Notes under the pieces: generated by a model | Database searches by the model: none | What the model saw: only the letters and a program-made list of their open reading frames with translations | Told to the model about the DNA's origin: nothing | NCBI GenBank assembly: GCA_021234155.1 | Contig: JAJEKV010000393.1 | Location: forward strand, 64,001-128,000 | Length of the DNA stretch: 64,000 nucleotides | Source of the DNA: Isoetes taiwanensis | Taxonomy: Eukaryota; Streptophyta; Lycopodiopsida; Isoetales; Isoetaceae | Reading direction: 5' to 3' | Translations under genes and position numbers: made by a program | In this document: positions 48,190 to 58,454 of the stretch, in pieces | Numbering within the stretch: position 1 is the first letter of the stretch | How the letters are laid out: each line of letters begins with the position of its first letter

Positions 48190-48930
48190 AGAGATCATGG
48201 AACTTCGCGGATCGCCTTAGCTACTTGTTTCCCGCAACTTGTCGAAAGCACCTTGTCTTCTTTGCTTCCTTCCCGATCTCGCTCACTAATCTCAAGCTTG
48301 AAGATGTATGCCACCGCCGCTTTTGATGCACTTGAACAGCCGCTTAGAAGACATAACCGCATGATGGAAACAACTTCCACCGTTATCTCAATGATCTTGC
48401 CGTCTGGCGCTGGGAAGGTCACCTTCCGCTTCCACGATCGATAATGGCCCCCGCTGGCCCAAGGTACTCCATTCCTATGATCAAGTCGTATTTTGCTAAT
48501 GCCCATTCGCCCCCTATCCGGATATTAATCCCGGGCAAGTCGATGTCGGTTAATTCTCTTGCCCGCCACCGCCTTATCGCACCAATTTGCTAAGACAACG
48601 GGTCTTGGCTTTGACTTTAGCGGCTTCAACTTCAACATTTGAACCATTCGGGGGATGCAAAGTTATGGCTACTTCCGGAGTCTATCAAGACTATGAAGGA
48701 CTTGGCCTTGGCCCTTCCCTACCGTGGAAATTACCTTATCGCGGCTCTCCGCTTGCTCAGTATCTATTGCGGCAAAGATATGACACTCACCTCGAATGTA
48801 GTCAGTCGGGCCTCTTCGCCGCCGTCGTCGGGACCGCATGCCCCATCTCCCAACTCCGCTTAGGAGCTCACTCATGACGCAGGGTTCTTTGTCGTCCCAT
48901 GGCCTCCTGGCCGGAAGCACTGAAGCACGC
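48190..48930 (-). pseudogene. gypsy protease region
   Basis: Frames in mixed phase show the run leading into pol: INIRIGGEWALAKYDLIIGM then EYLGPAGAIID, the YDxILGMDWL-type end of retropepsin. The upstream catalytic D(S/T)G is not readable because of shifts. Confidence 0.55.
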
Positions 48931-49189
48931 TTGCTTTTCTATGCACTCCTGCCTCTTTTCCTTGGGCATTACTGCAAAAAAGGATCGCGACCGCTGGGAG
49001 TAGTTTTGACCCCTCCCTTGTCCTTGAAGGACACCCGCTTTTTCCCCGCCGTTTCCCCCAGTTCCCCACCATATGGGGCTCTAGCCGGGACTCGATCACG
49101 CCTGGGCTATAGCTTCCTCGCCTTTGCCTTTATCCCGAAGTACCGCCGCATCGCCTCGCCTATTCTCGGAGGTCCACGACCCCTGCAAG

Positions 49190-50284
49190 CTTATAGCCTT
49201 GATTCGCTTCCACGCATTGTCCTAGGGTTTATTGCCCTCACAAGCTTATGGATCTCCTCATTCAGCCCCTCAATATAGCTTTCATCGTGATGCTTCTCTC
49301 CCAACTTCGCATTACGCCTGACCTTAGCCTCATGAATTCCTCTCAGATATTTTCTCGATGATTTGTTGCCTTGCCGCACTTTGTGAAATCGCTGTGAATA
49401 TCTTTGGACTTATGTTCCCTTGGGACATAATGGCGCTTTGAAGGCTTTTGCAAACTTCTTGAACTTACAAGCATCCCCTGCGCCAAGCCGTGTGCCTTTG
49501 CATAACCCTTCCACCAAACTGTGCGGCTCCTTTCAAGTTGGCTGTTGCAACTCTGCCTTTGTCTTTATCTTTCATGCTATAAGCGTTCCGTACTTTCGCT
49601 CATTTCGGCCCGCCATGCCTCTCGCTTCCAAATCGACTGTTCTCCCCCGAGAACTGTTCCAGTTTCCGGGCCTTCCATACATTGCCCAGTGCGGAATCTA
49701 CCTTCTTCTGGTAGTCAGAGGCCCTGGTGTCTCTTTGTCGTCCATCCGGGGTGTTCCTCCGCCTTCCATCTGTCGTTGCCTTCTGAGCCTGTTTCTTCCT
49801 CTTCCTCGGAGTCGGAGTGCGAGTGCGAACTTGAGTCCGGAAGATTAGGGCTGGAGGATCTCCTTCTCTTGCTCCTCTTCTTGTCTTTTCCTGCCCTCCG
49901 GGCTGATGCTTGCGGCAACTGAGCGTTGCCCACCGAACCCACTCCTGCTTGCGCGGACAGTAATGCCTTTATCTGCTCCAGGTCCGTCCTCATCTGGGCT
50001 ATCTCCTCCTCTGGGGTCATGGGTTCCATATCTTCAAATAGGTTCCTTGCCGGGGGTGGTCTAGGTGGGGTTTGCTCTTCTATAAGATCTCGTAGCTGTC
50101 GTTCCCTCAAGTAGGGGGCCTCTAGCCGCATACACAAGCAATTCATGGCTATATGATTAGTTTCATTTGTTCTCTTGCCTTGTTTATGTTTGTTGGTATA
50201 GTTGTGGGGCAAAAAATACATCAACAAAGCATTTAAAGTGCAATAGGATTTACATTCATATATCATATAATATTTCAGATACAA
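49190..50284 (-). pseudogene. gypsy Gag region
   Basis: 50284-49715 has the helix-rich MTPEEEIAQMRTDLEQIKAL (possible coiled coil) followed by a Lys/Arg/Ser-rich and acidic stretch. 49379-49191 reads as the end of the capsid domain (RGIHEAKVRRNAKLGEKHHD). The first part of the longer frame, before EAPYLRERQL, is probably untranslated leader. No CCHC zinc knuckle is visible. Frameshifted. Confidence 0.6.
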
Positions 50285-50309
50285 AAAGTCTCCGGGATCA
50301 AGAGTCTGA

Positions 50310-51853
50310 CTAGTCTTGAAATCGCCGGTAAGACGGGTTGTCTTCGAGAAACTTCTTTACTTGGGCTGTACCTACTGTACTTCCCAAGTTCCTGAGTATA
50401 TCCCTTGCTGTTCCCCCTCGGATGGCGGATGCTAGCTCTTCCACCCGTCTATGGGAGGTATGAGTCGCCAAGCATCGCCAACCTACCTTGTCAAGGTGGG
50501 GGTAACGCAAAGTTTAAAATGCCCAAGGCTGTTTTTCCGCTTCACTAAAATGACATGGTCCACTTTTTTTCGATAGGGCGTGCGTGCATGCCAAATCTGA
50601 AAAGTGCTACCAAAGATTCCGTGACTTCCTTCCTCCGCGTGTATGAAGCGCTTGGAAATATTATTACTCTACCGCCTGTTAGGAGCGGAAGGTAATATTT
50701 GAGTGCTGCTCCGGTATTCCTCCACGTGCCCCCGAGGTGCCCCCTGCCTTGATGCATACCGGGTCTACGGTACTTGAACTAATTCCTTGTAATCGTGGAA
50801 GAGCGTTCGCACACTTGTCGGGTTTGTGGCTCTCCTTGAATTTTGCTATTCTGTTTCTTGTGAGGAAGAAGACTCCCCCTTGAAGTACTCTTTGTTGTCT
50901 TCCCCCCTTATTCCCATCTGCTCCCCTGGTGTTATAAACTCCTCCTCCGAGGGAAGTTCCTCCGACATCATACCTCGGGATAGTGCCGTGAAGCTTCAAT
51001 GTCCGAGATGGTGTGTCCCTGTAAGTAGTCGCCTCTCGATTTGTACGGAGGAAAATCTTCCGTTTCTTGGTCGATGAAGTCTTCTAGATCCGGCTGTTGC
51101 CGTAGGGAGGTGAAGGAGTTCATCGACGCCGTAGCCTCCTCGGCCCCCCCATTGGGGAGGTTTTTGATGTCATTTAGCAGCAAGTATTCCCCGTCCTTCG
51201 ACTATGGACCGGTGCTAGACTTGTTATTCCCGCCCCAATTGGTTGTGCAATCCTCGGGATGGTCCCGTCGCCTTCAAGTGGTGATGTCTTGTTCCGCTTC
51301 CCGGCGTTCCTCCTCTGGGTCCACCTCTATGTCATCCTCGCTTTCCTGCTCGGAGTCTTCACTCTCTTCGGATGCTTCTGCTATGGTCTCTTCGTACTCA
51401 AGCAGGAGGCGTTCGTCATCCCGCCCAAGGCCCAAGGGTGTGACTTCTAGTGGCTGAATTGATGGTTCACCTATTACGGTTTCTGCCCTATATACTAGAT
51501 ATAGCGCTAAGGCTGTGTTGTAGGAGAAGAAGACTTTGCCATTGCTTGTTAGGGTCATGTAGGTTGGTAAGCCGGTTGGCTCTGTTCCTCAATGCCTTGG
51601 CAATATTGGGTACATGACTCAGGGTCGCTTTGCAACGCGCCCTTGGTACAAAGTACCCTATGCATGGCGGTATCTTCGAAGCTAGGGACAACTTTCTCTT
51701 TGGAATTCCCGCAGACTTGGCCGGGCGAAAGGATTGGAGTTCGTGGTTCTTTGAAAGGTCAAATTCTTTTGAAATACTTGGAATACTATATTGACATCTA
51801 CTTGATGATGTGGGGAGGCGCTTATACCAACCGATGAAGGCTTCAGTAGCCAT
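50310..51853 (-). pseudogene. Accessory frame of unknown function with acidic tract
   Basis: Starts MATEAFIGWYKRLPTSSSR at 51853, continues to 51488, shifts frame near 51500-51560 and runs to 51274, then in pieces to about 50310. Residues encoded near 51300-51400 are strongly acidic (EESEDSEQESEDDIEVDPEE). No domain is recognised. It lies between the H3-like frame and gag, same strand, and has its own upstream hairpin at 52151-52218. Acidic tracts are common in histone chaperones, but there is no further support for that role here. Confidence 0.45.
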
Positions 51854-52150
51854 GGCTTAAGAGCCGCACGCCGATGCCAAACGGAACCGGGAGCGCCCGA
51901 GTAAGCCGGAAGATCGCCTCAATTGCAGGAGCAGATTGCGGGTTGAGGTTTAGGGGTTGCGCGGGATATATATAGGGAATTTATGCCCTAAAATTTTAGG
52001 GTTTCTAAAACTCCCGACATTTGGGATGAGGCTAATGTTTCTTGGTTAATTTGAGGCTCAAGTGGCTTGCCTATAGTCTTAGGGTTCTAATGCAACAAAT
52101 TTTGGTCGATTTGGGTATGTCTAGCTCAAGTTATGAACTTGGGAAGTTCG

Positions 52151-52218
52151 GCTGCTCTAAGAGTAAGGGGAGGGGTGTTAGGTTGGGACCTAACTATGCT
52201 CAAGCACTCTTGGGGTCA
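52151..52218 (-). promoter_or_regulatory. Double hairpin, copy 1 (between accessory frames)
   Basis: Core GTTAGGTTGGGACCTAAC (7 bp stem, 4 nt loop) with outer arms CTAAGAGT and GCACTCTTGG. Lies 298 bp upstream of the 51853 start and 143 bp past the H3-like stop. Confidence 0.7.
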
Positions 52219-52360
52219 TTGGTGAAATTACTCCAATTGTTCCAAAACTAATATCAGGCCTAATGAATGTACATTCTTAAACAACTATATATTTTATTAT
52301 TCAAAATTTTATACATCGATATAATCCTCGTTAGTTACAAAAAAAGTAATTTCCCTTCTA

Positions 52361-53553
52361 TTAGTCCCTCCGCTTGATGTACTTAGCCGCTTTCATATCC
52401 TTTGGTCTGAGGGTGACTCTTTTTGCATGGAGAGTGCATGCTAATGAATCTTCGGTGCTGCACAACCTCCATCTCTCGCCGCTTCTAAGTTTTAGTAACA
52501 TGTCGTTGGTTACCGCTTGTTGGGGTCGAACTCCCACAAGATTTTCTGACAAACCTCCTCGAATGTCGCTTCGGGATGAGGAACTGAGCTCTCCTTTGAA
52601 GTGTTTGATTTCCCGCAAGGCTCGCAAAAGGGGAGTCTTGGGATCTCCTCATAGGCTTCTTTGGGGGTTCTCCGTAGCTCTGGGCGGGGTTTGAGCTGGA
52701 ATGCTTCCCGAGTTGGCCTCCCTCCTTCGACACGCTTTGACCTCATTTTGCTTCAGAATAGGTCAGGCGTAGTCTTCGTGCATCTTCTTGTATACTTTGT
52801 AATCTGCTAATTTTTTCTTGTACCTCCTCTCTGGTCCTAAGGTGTACGAAGTCTCGGGCTGTTTTGGTTGCTTTCTTTTGCCTTTTGCCTTCTCTCAGAT
52901 CTAGCTTCTTTGCTTCTTGCCATACCAAGAATGGTGGGGGCAACTACGGGTAGGTTAATCTCAGGTCTCAACTATGTTTGGAGTTGGGATTGGCTCTTCC
53001 TCATGGATTTCCTCTGTTTCGTGCTGAGGGTTAGGCTTCTCTTGTGGAGGATTCTCCCGCTCCGAAGGGTTGCCTCCAAGAATTTGCTATATCCGAGTCT
53101 CCTCAAAGCCGAGGTTGGGGTTGTTCACCTTCGGTTGGCTCGCGTTTATAGATATACCGACCGAGGTTCTTCTCTTCTTATTGGGGGTTCTTGAGTCATT
53201 ACCCTTTTCCTTTGGGGTCGGGGTCCTCTCTGTTCTTGGTTCTTTGTTCCCCGCCATTATTGGTCGTCTTAAGTTCTGCAGAACCTCCTCATACCCTTGT
53301 TCGCTTTTCTCCTCCTTCCTCTTGGCTCTTTCTTCTCTTCTTTTGCCTTTTCCTCTTTCTTCTTTGCCTTTTCTTCTTTCCTCTTTGCCTTTTCTTCTTT
53401 CCTCGCCTCTTCTCCAAATTTCTGTAATACCTAGGGCCTCTCCATGTCATTTTCAGTTTCGTCGGCATCTTTGAGCTTCGTTGGTGCGAGCACTTGGGCG
53501 TTGGGCCTATCGTCCTTCTTTGGCTTATGGGCGGTTTGTTTGGTCCTAGCCAT
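52361..53553 (-). pseudogene. Histone H3-like accessory gene of the gypsy element
   Basis: The first ATG of its frame (53553; in-frame stop upstream) starts MARTKQTAHKPKKDDRPNAQ. After Met removal this matches H3 ARTKQTARKS at 8 of 10 positions, with K4 and K9 kept. An in-frame TAG follows codon 40, then the same frame continues with a Lys/Glu helix (KEEKAKRKEEKAKKKEEKAK) to 53279. A linker totalling about 270 codons follows in shifted frames. From 52621 an H3 fold reads ALREIKHFKGE (alpha-N), QFLIPK then TFEEVCQKILWEF (alpha-1), a diverged alpha-2 (LLKL, then EAA in another frame), and ACTLHAKRVTLRPKDMKAAK, YIKRRD, stop (alpha-2 end, loop 2, alpha-3). H3 itself has IHAKRVTIMPKDIQLARRI. At least three 1-2 nt shifts fall at CTG/CAG-type sites. 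Role unknown: a nucleosomal variant, a histone mimic or a chromodomain ligand are possible. Confidence 0.8.
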
Positions 53554-53770
53554 TGTATGACAGACGTCGATTTGGAAGCGGCCAAAAAGATCGGCTAATG
53601 AGAAGGAGCTCGTGGAAGCACGGGAGAAACCTAAAAAATGAGCCTATGTCCCGTAATTTATAGGGTTGGATTTTTAGGGTTTGGTCGATTTAGTCTTCCT
53701 GGTGGTTTTTGTTAAAGTCTCTCCCTGCCTTGGGCTTAAATTGGGGTCTTGTTTGGTGTCGCTTCTTGAA

Positions 53771-53836
53771 TGGCTCTAAGAGTGCGGGAGGGGTGTTAGG
53801 TTGGGACCTAACTATGCTCAAGCACCCTTGGAGTCG
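53771..53836 (-). promoter_or_regulatory. Double hairpin, copy 2
   Basis: Same core (GTTAGGTTGGGACCTAAC) and outer arms (GGCTCTAAGAGTGC / GCACCCTTGGAGTC). Lies 218 bp upstream of the H3-like start. Confidence 0.75.
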
Positions 53837-53978
53837 CCGGCCTTCTCTCTGCCCAACACACCCAATTTACACAATTTACATGTTGTTACTCACTAATTTA
53901 AGCATTTTAAGCAAGATCCTATCATTACTTTGACCCTTTTATTAATTTATAATCATTTTAAGGGTCACTTTTGGGGAT

Positions 53979-54046
53979 GACTCTAAGAGTGCTTGGGAGG
54001 GGTGTTAGGTTGGGACCTAACTATGCTCGGGCGCACTCTTGGAGTC
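53979..54046 (-). promoter_or_regulatory. Double hairpin, copy 3 (best conserved)
   Basis: Outer arms GACTCTAAGAGTGC and GCACTCTTGGAGTC pair over 14 bp with one wobble. The inner stem is GTTAGGT/ACCTAAC with loop TGGG. In the element leader. Confidence 0.8.
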
Positions 54047-54190
54047 AGCTGCTCCAAAAGTGACTTGTACTTAATGGTTTTCATGTTTTAACATACAATT
54101 CTAGCTATTTCGAGCTTTTTGATGGGGATTTCATCTTTTATCTTACCATTTGGAGTTCCTAAGGTCAAGTTCTAGGGTTTATATGGGGTG

Positions 54191-54257
54191 ATGACTCTAA
54201 GAGTGCGCGAAAGGGCCATTAGGTCTGAACCTAACATGTTCTGGCGACTCTTTGGAG
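54191..54257 (-). promoter_or_regulatory. Double hairpin, copy 4 (diverged)
   Basis: Outer arms GACTCTAAGAGTGC and GACTCTTTGGAGTC, core ATTAGGTCTGAACCTAAC. In the leader, nearest to the primer site. Confidence 0.7.
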
Positions 54258-54501
54258 TCATTGGCCAAAAGTGCTTGAATTTTAGTAGGGTCTCCTACGC
54301 TATTTCGATTGTTTATTCTATCTTACCTATGCTCTCTAATTATCTTAATCTTAGATAATTACTATCTCTACCCCGGGAAAAAAAATTTTCCGCTACTCGA
54401 GGTTTGTGCCGGGCTTTTATCTCCAAGACTGAATGTCTAGATGAGTTAGTCCCTATCTGGTTTCACTTTGCGTCTTTCGATCCCGGGTCCGCCAAGATCA
54501 T

Positions 54502-54513
54502 AGCTCGATACCA
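54502..54513 (-). other. Primer binding site (Met-tRNA type) of the gypsy element
   Basis: The + strand GCTCGATACCA is the complement of TGGTATCAGAGC with one base missing. It abuts the 5' LTR, as expected. Confidence 0.7.
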
Positions 54514-56179
54514 CCGCGGACGCTCCCTACCGTGATACCTGCACTCACCATATACAAACAGAGTTCATCCCCATACCCACGCTAATACAGGGCCCTCCAC
54601 ATGACACCGCAACCGTGGGTTCCGTTCCAAAGGAAGAGTGGAAGGGTCATTGTACCCCGCCTTCCTCGGGGCCTACCTAGTCATGGAAGCGTAAACATAC
54701 ATGTCAAGAGCACATACATCAACATCATGTGACCATCTCGAAGGATGGTCCTCCACATATCTGCATAGGCAAAGATCAAGACATCACATAGGGGATCCTA
54801 CCCAAGGCTCGCACTCAAAGGATGACCGACGGCTTGGGTCTCCGAGTTCATTGCGCATGTAATTCATGGCAATGGATTTGGCCGGCATATGAGCATGGCT
54901 TAGGGTTGTCCACTCCATCCGCCCCTCCTGTGCACACTTTGCGAGTGGTTCCGACAAGTGACCGGGACCAGCCTTCCTCACGGATGCATAGCCAAAAGGG
55001 CTATTCCCCGGTTCCATCTCCCCAGCCCGATGGGGGTAGGGATCACTCCCTCCGAGGTCTACATGTCGACTCAAGGTGACTAGAGGGCCACCTACCAGAT
55101 TCGACCGAACCCACCGGAAAGTGTACACCACTTCACGGGCAACAGCCCATGCCTTACCCCCGACTCGGGTGGTAAGCCATTAGACCTAGTCACAATGATC
55201 CCCGTAGCACTAACACACCATAGGGATCGCTCAAGAGTCGACACGAACCTCCTTCTCGGCCTGCCCCTTCACCCACATCCCGGTGTGGCTCTTGTGCGTG
55301 CTAATCTACGGTGTGCTAGAGAGGCTATTCTAGGAGCATCAACTACAAAGCTTTTAGGTCTCTACCCCCTTCCCAATACAAGGAGTTCATAGAGATACAT
55401 CATCCATATACATCACGTGTAAGAACTAAAGAACAAGATCTAATCTACAACATAGAGTTAGGTTCTTTAGTTAGAATCGCCTATCTAGAGATCTAGAGGG
55501 TCTGTTATGGGCAATTTAATAGGCTAAACCTACTGATTCTAGGACTAAAATAGGGTTTAGACTATCTAGTTGCCCAAATACCCGATCCTTGAGAGGCTCC
55601 TCGACCGAGCTCGACCATCCCTGGCACAAACGCTCGAATCTAGAGAGGAACTAAGGGTGCAATTCTCCCAACCGAAGTTCCGGGATGCGGTTTGGCTGTT
55701 GAGGCAGCCAAAACAGAGTTCTCAAGCCCCAAAATCTAAAAATTGGGCTAGTTAGGGTTTCCACCCTATATAGACAAGGGGTTGGCTAGGGTTTCCATTA
55801 TCCCCTTTGGCATGTGGGATAATTGGAAATGGGCCCACTTGCCTTTAAGGGCTAGGTGGCCAAATGTGCACACATGGAAGTGTGTGCCCACATTAATGTG
55901 TACATTGGAAAATGTGCACATTAATTGCACCCATGGGTGTGGCCCCACTTGGCATGAAGTGTCCACACACTTGGCATGAAGTGTCCACTTGGAAATGTGT
56001 GCCCACATTAATGTGTACATTGGAAAATGTGCACATTAATAGTGCACATATCGGGCAAGTTGCCCCCTAGGGCTACTCACCGCTACACGCCAGCGCATTA
56101 CACGCCACCGGAGTGGCGGTACGCGGCGGACGAGGCAAGCATGGATACGCCCCGGGCGCATTAATCTTTGAACGTCACA
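54514..56179 (-). repeat. 5' LTR of the 15.2 kb gypsy element
   Basis: 1,666 bp, direct copy of 40988-42897 without the SINE. Differences are mostly small indels and multi-base changes, many at CTG/CAG sites. Confidence 0.85.
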
Positions 56180-57170
56180 TCAGAGCTGGAAGGCTCTGAT
56201 AGAGAACTCCAAGTAGGGCAGATTCTGTCATGTTTACTACAGGCGGTGTTTGCTAGAGGCCATGTTTCTTGGTGGCCATGTCTGCTGCAATTTGGATGTG
56301 GAAGCTGCGATCAAAAACCCACACAAACTTGCTAGAGGCATGGCCAAATTTGATCAAAACCCCATATAGACAAACATGCCGACATGTGCCTAGCATTGTC
56401 GAGCATAAACTTGCTAGCGACATGGCCAATTTTGATCGTGTAAGCGTCATAAAGTGTACCATGTACTTGCATAGAAGGCTCATATAGATAGCTCTTAATT
56501 ATGCGGCAATGACAGAAGGAACCTGTTGACTAGTTTTGCTTAACTCAAAAATATCTGAGGTATTAGTTCCATAAGTGCTTTATTTTATTGTCATAATTCT
56601 AATATATATAACATATACTTTTTGCATAACACGAGGTATTCAATTGCAGATGTCATCATTATTCTTCCTTGTCATTTTAGGTTACAACTAATGCCACCAT
56701 TCAAATCCTTAGGTGCAATATGACTTCTATAGTGTACTAGGAACACATCTCGGAATTGTGAAAGCAAAATGCAAATGGTATACAAACATAAGCCTTATGC
56801 AGCCACCGTGACATAACATCATGTTTTTTTGTATTCTTTGATATAGTTGGCTAGTTCATGAAACGATACATTTATTAGATATGGTTTCCAAGGTTTTGGG
56901 CATGTATTGTATGTTTGTAGGTATGTTTGGGAAGGGCTTGGGACGAGCGAGACATGGTGCCTCCATGGTTTGATGCGAGTCCCCTGAATAGAAGCTGCCC
57001 CATGCTTTTTTTACACGAAAAAAACTGGATTAATCACTTGGCAATTCCGGCATTCTGTGAGACTATAAATCTGCTTCTTCGGCCCTGCTACAGAATCTAT
57101 CAGGTGAGCATCTTGCTTGTGTTTTTTTAGCTTGGTTTATTTGCTATGCCTTGCAATCTTACTAGTATGA
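56180..57170. other. Unassigned spacer
   Basis: 56280-56420 repeats ACTTGCTAG and GGCCAA-type segments. 56927-57101 is open on the + strand (ERDMVPPWFDASPLNRSC) and ends at a CAG/GTGAG donor-like site, perhaps an exon of the downstream HUH element. Not recognised. Confidence 0.35.
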
Positions 57171-57877
57171 GGAGGAAGTCTAGAAAAGGCCGCCTTGACA
57201 AACATGGATAGGCAGCTTCTTCTTCAGCTAAGTCTGTTGTGGATGGAGGCAGCCATGCTGTGGACAATAAGGGCATTGGCCTTTTGGATGTGAGTGTCAC
57301 ACTGGATGTGGTTAGAATGGATGCACTCAGAGAATTCTTTAACATGCTTGTTAGCTTTTGTGAACAAGATTGTATTGCAGAGGCTGTGGCAGCAGAGAGG
57401 GGGAGTGATTTAGACCACCCGCACTACCAGCGTGTGTTTAGAGTTGCCCTTACTGTTCCTCGAACGGTCAATCTGGCTTTGAAAAGGAGATTTGGCTGGG
57501 GAGCTAGAAAACCTGTTGGTGTAGTTCTTGTTTGCAAGGCACTCAAGAACACGAGGCTGCATTGTTTTGAAGGTTTAATAGGGTACTGCATGAAGGATAT
57601 GGGCAAGTCCCATTTTAGGATCCACATTAAGAATGTTTCTGAGAGGCAATTGGAGATGGGCAAAGATATGTATTTGCTTTATGGTGCAGGAGATGTGAAG
57701 CATGTTATTGTGCTTGATAACAGGAATATATTGGGAAGGGCCCTTCACTTTATGAATTATCATGGAGGGAGGCATGCTAGCCTTGTTTATACAATAACCA
57801 GAATGCTTAGGACTGGTAAGTTCATCCTCTCAACCAGTTGGGTCCTCCCTTCAAACACAGCATTCATAGGCACTTGA
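57171..57877 (+). pseudogene. HUH (Rep-like) endonuclease, replitron-type transposase candidate
   Basis: Starts MRRKSRKGRLDKHG, in-frame TAG, then 57239-57877 open (212 codons). Motif-I-like LDVSVTLD, then ERGSDLDHPHYQRVFRV, with HPH as the candidate metal-binding HUH motif II, then LIGYCMKDMGKSHFRIH, where YCMKD matches the catalytic-Tyr motif III of Rep proteins. NVSERQLEMGKDMYLLYGAG follows, then a helical tail ending STSWVLPS. This order is that of Rep-type single-strand nickases; in eukaryotic elements it suggests a replitron or similar. No helicase is seen. The family call is from motifs only. Confidence 0.55.
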
Positions 57878-58454
57878 CCTTAAATCCTAGGGTTGCATTG
57901 CCTAGTGACGTCTGCTGTGTGTTTTATGGCATCCCAACTAGGATCGAGCCTATTCAAAGGCTGGGCAAAGGGCGCAGGTGTTATTGGGACGAGCCTGGAA
58001 TGCCTGGGGACATGGACGAGAACCTTGTTGAGGGGCAAGTTGATGTGTGTAGATCTAAAGCCATTGCTGACGAGCCTGGGTGTTCTTACATTCCTTTGGA
58101 CACCGCAGACTATACAATGGCTGTTGGATGAGTTGGTGCTACGGGGCATGTAAATATGCTGCTTGTGTTTTGACATTCTTTATTTCTTTGCAGTTAATTG
58201 TTGATGCCTGGGTTAGAGATGGAGCAAAGCAATGGGGCTGCTGTTGGCGGGCAGCCTCAGGCTACCATGGACAGTGAGGCTATTCTTGATGGACAACATG
58301 CATCTCACGTCAGCAGTAGCTCTGGTGGGAGTAAGGGCAACACCAGGTAATGGGGTGATTGACATTACTAACGATGAGCCATCTCCTTCCTCTCCCCGTA
58401 GGCCTGTTGCACCTGGGCCTAGCATTCACGAGCCATCTCCAGTTGTGTTTTCCC
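57878..58454 (+). pseudogene. Coding-like remnant downstream of the HUH frame
   Basis: 57880-58131 is open (VALPSDVCCVFYGIPTRIEP...GKGRRCYWDEPG), and 58219-58470 in mixed frames has a Ser/Pro-rich stretch (MEQSNGAAVGGQPQATMDSE; PSPSSPRRPVAPGPSIHEPS). It probably belongs to the same element as the HUH frame and leads into the 117-residue frame. Not recognised. Confidence 0.35.

Larger units (their letters stand above)
40988..56179 (-). mobile_element. Ty3/gypsy chromovirus-like retrotransposon, 15.2 kb, with accessory frames
   Basis: On the minus strand: 5' LTR 54514-56179, Met-tRNA primer site (a near match to TGGTATCAGAGC, one base missing) at 54502-54513, leader with hairpins, histone H3-like frame 52361-53553, unknown acidic frame 50310-51853, gag about 49190-50284, protease, RT to 47415, a nested element 45740-47400, RNase H, integrase, chromodomain to 43861, polypurine tract (AAGGTGGGGAGAA), and 3' LTR 40988-42897. 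Flanks are TCGGA and TCAGA, a plausible target duplication with one mismatch. Accessory frames upstream of gag are unusual for chromoviruses. Frameshifts occur throughout, many at CTG/CAG sites. Confidence 0.85.

Noticed and set aside
49420-51457. Several + strand frames of 100-146 codons (such as 48838-49278 and 51041-51457)
   Set aside because: Antisense shadows of the minus-strand gypsy gag and accessory frames; composition mirrors the coding strand.
52832-52923. Second H3-tail-like start, MARSKEARS, within the linker of the H3-like gene
   Set aside because: It is in a different frame from the longer, better supported helical frame (EEVQEKISRLQSIQEDARR) and stops after 28 codons; probably chance.
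54784-55131. Open frames within the gypsy LTRs
   Set aside because: Short, not kept between the two LTR copies, and in non-coding LTR sequence.
40988-56179. Classification as an Ogre/Tat element because of extra frames before gag
   Set aside because: The pol end has a chromodomain-like segment, which Tat lineages lack; left as chromovirus-like with accessory frames.
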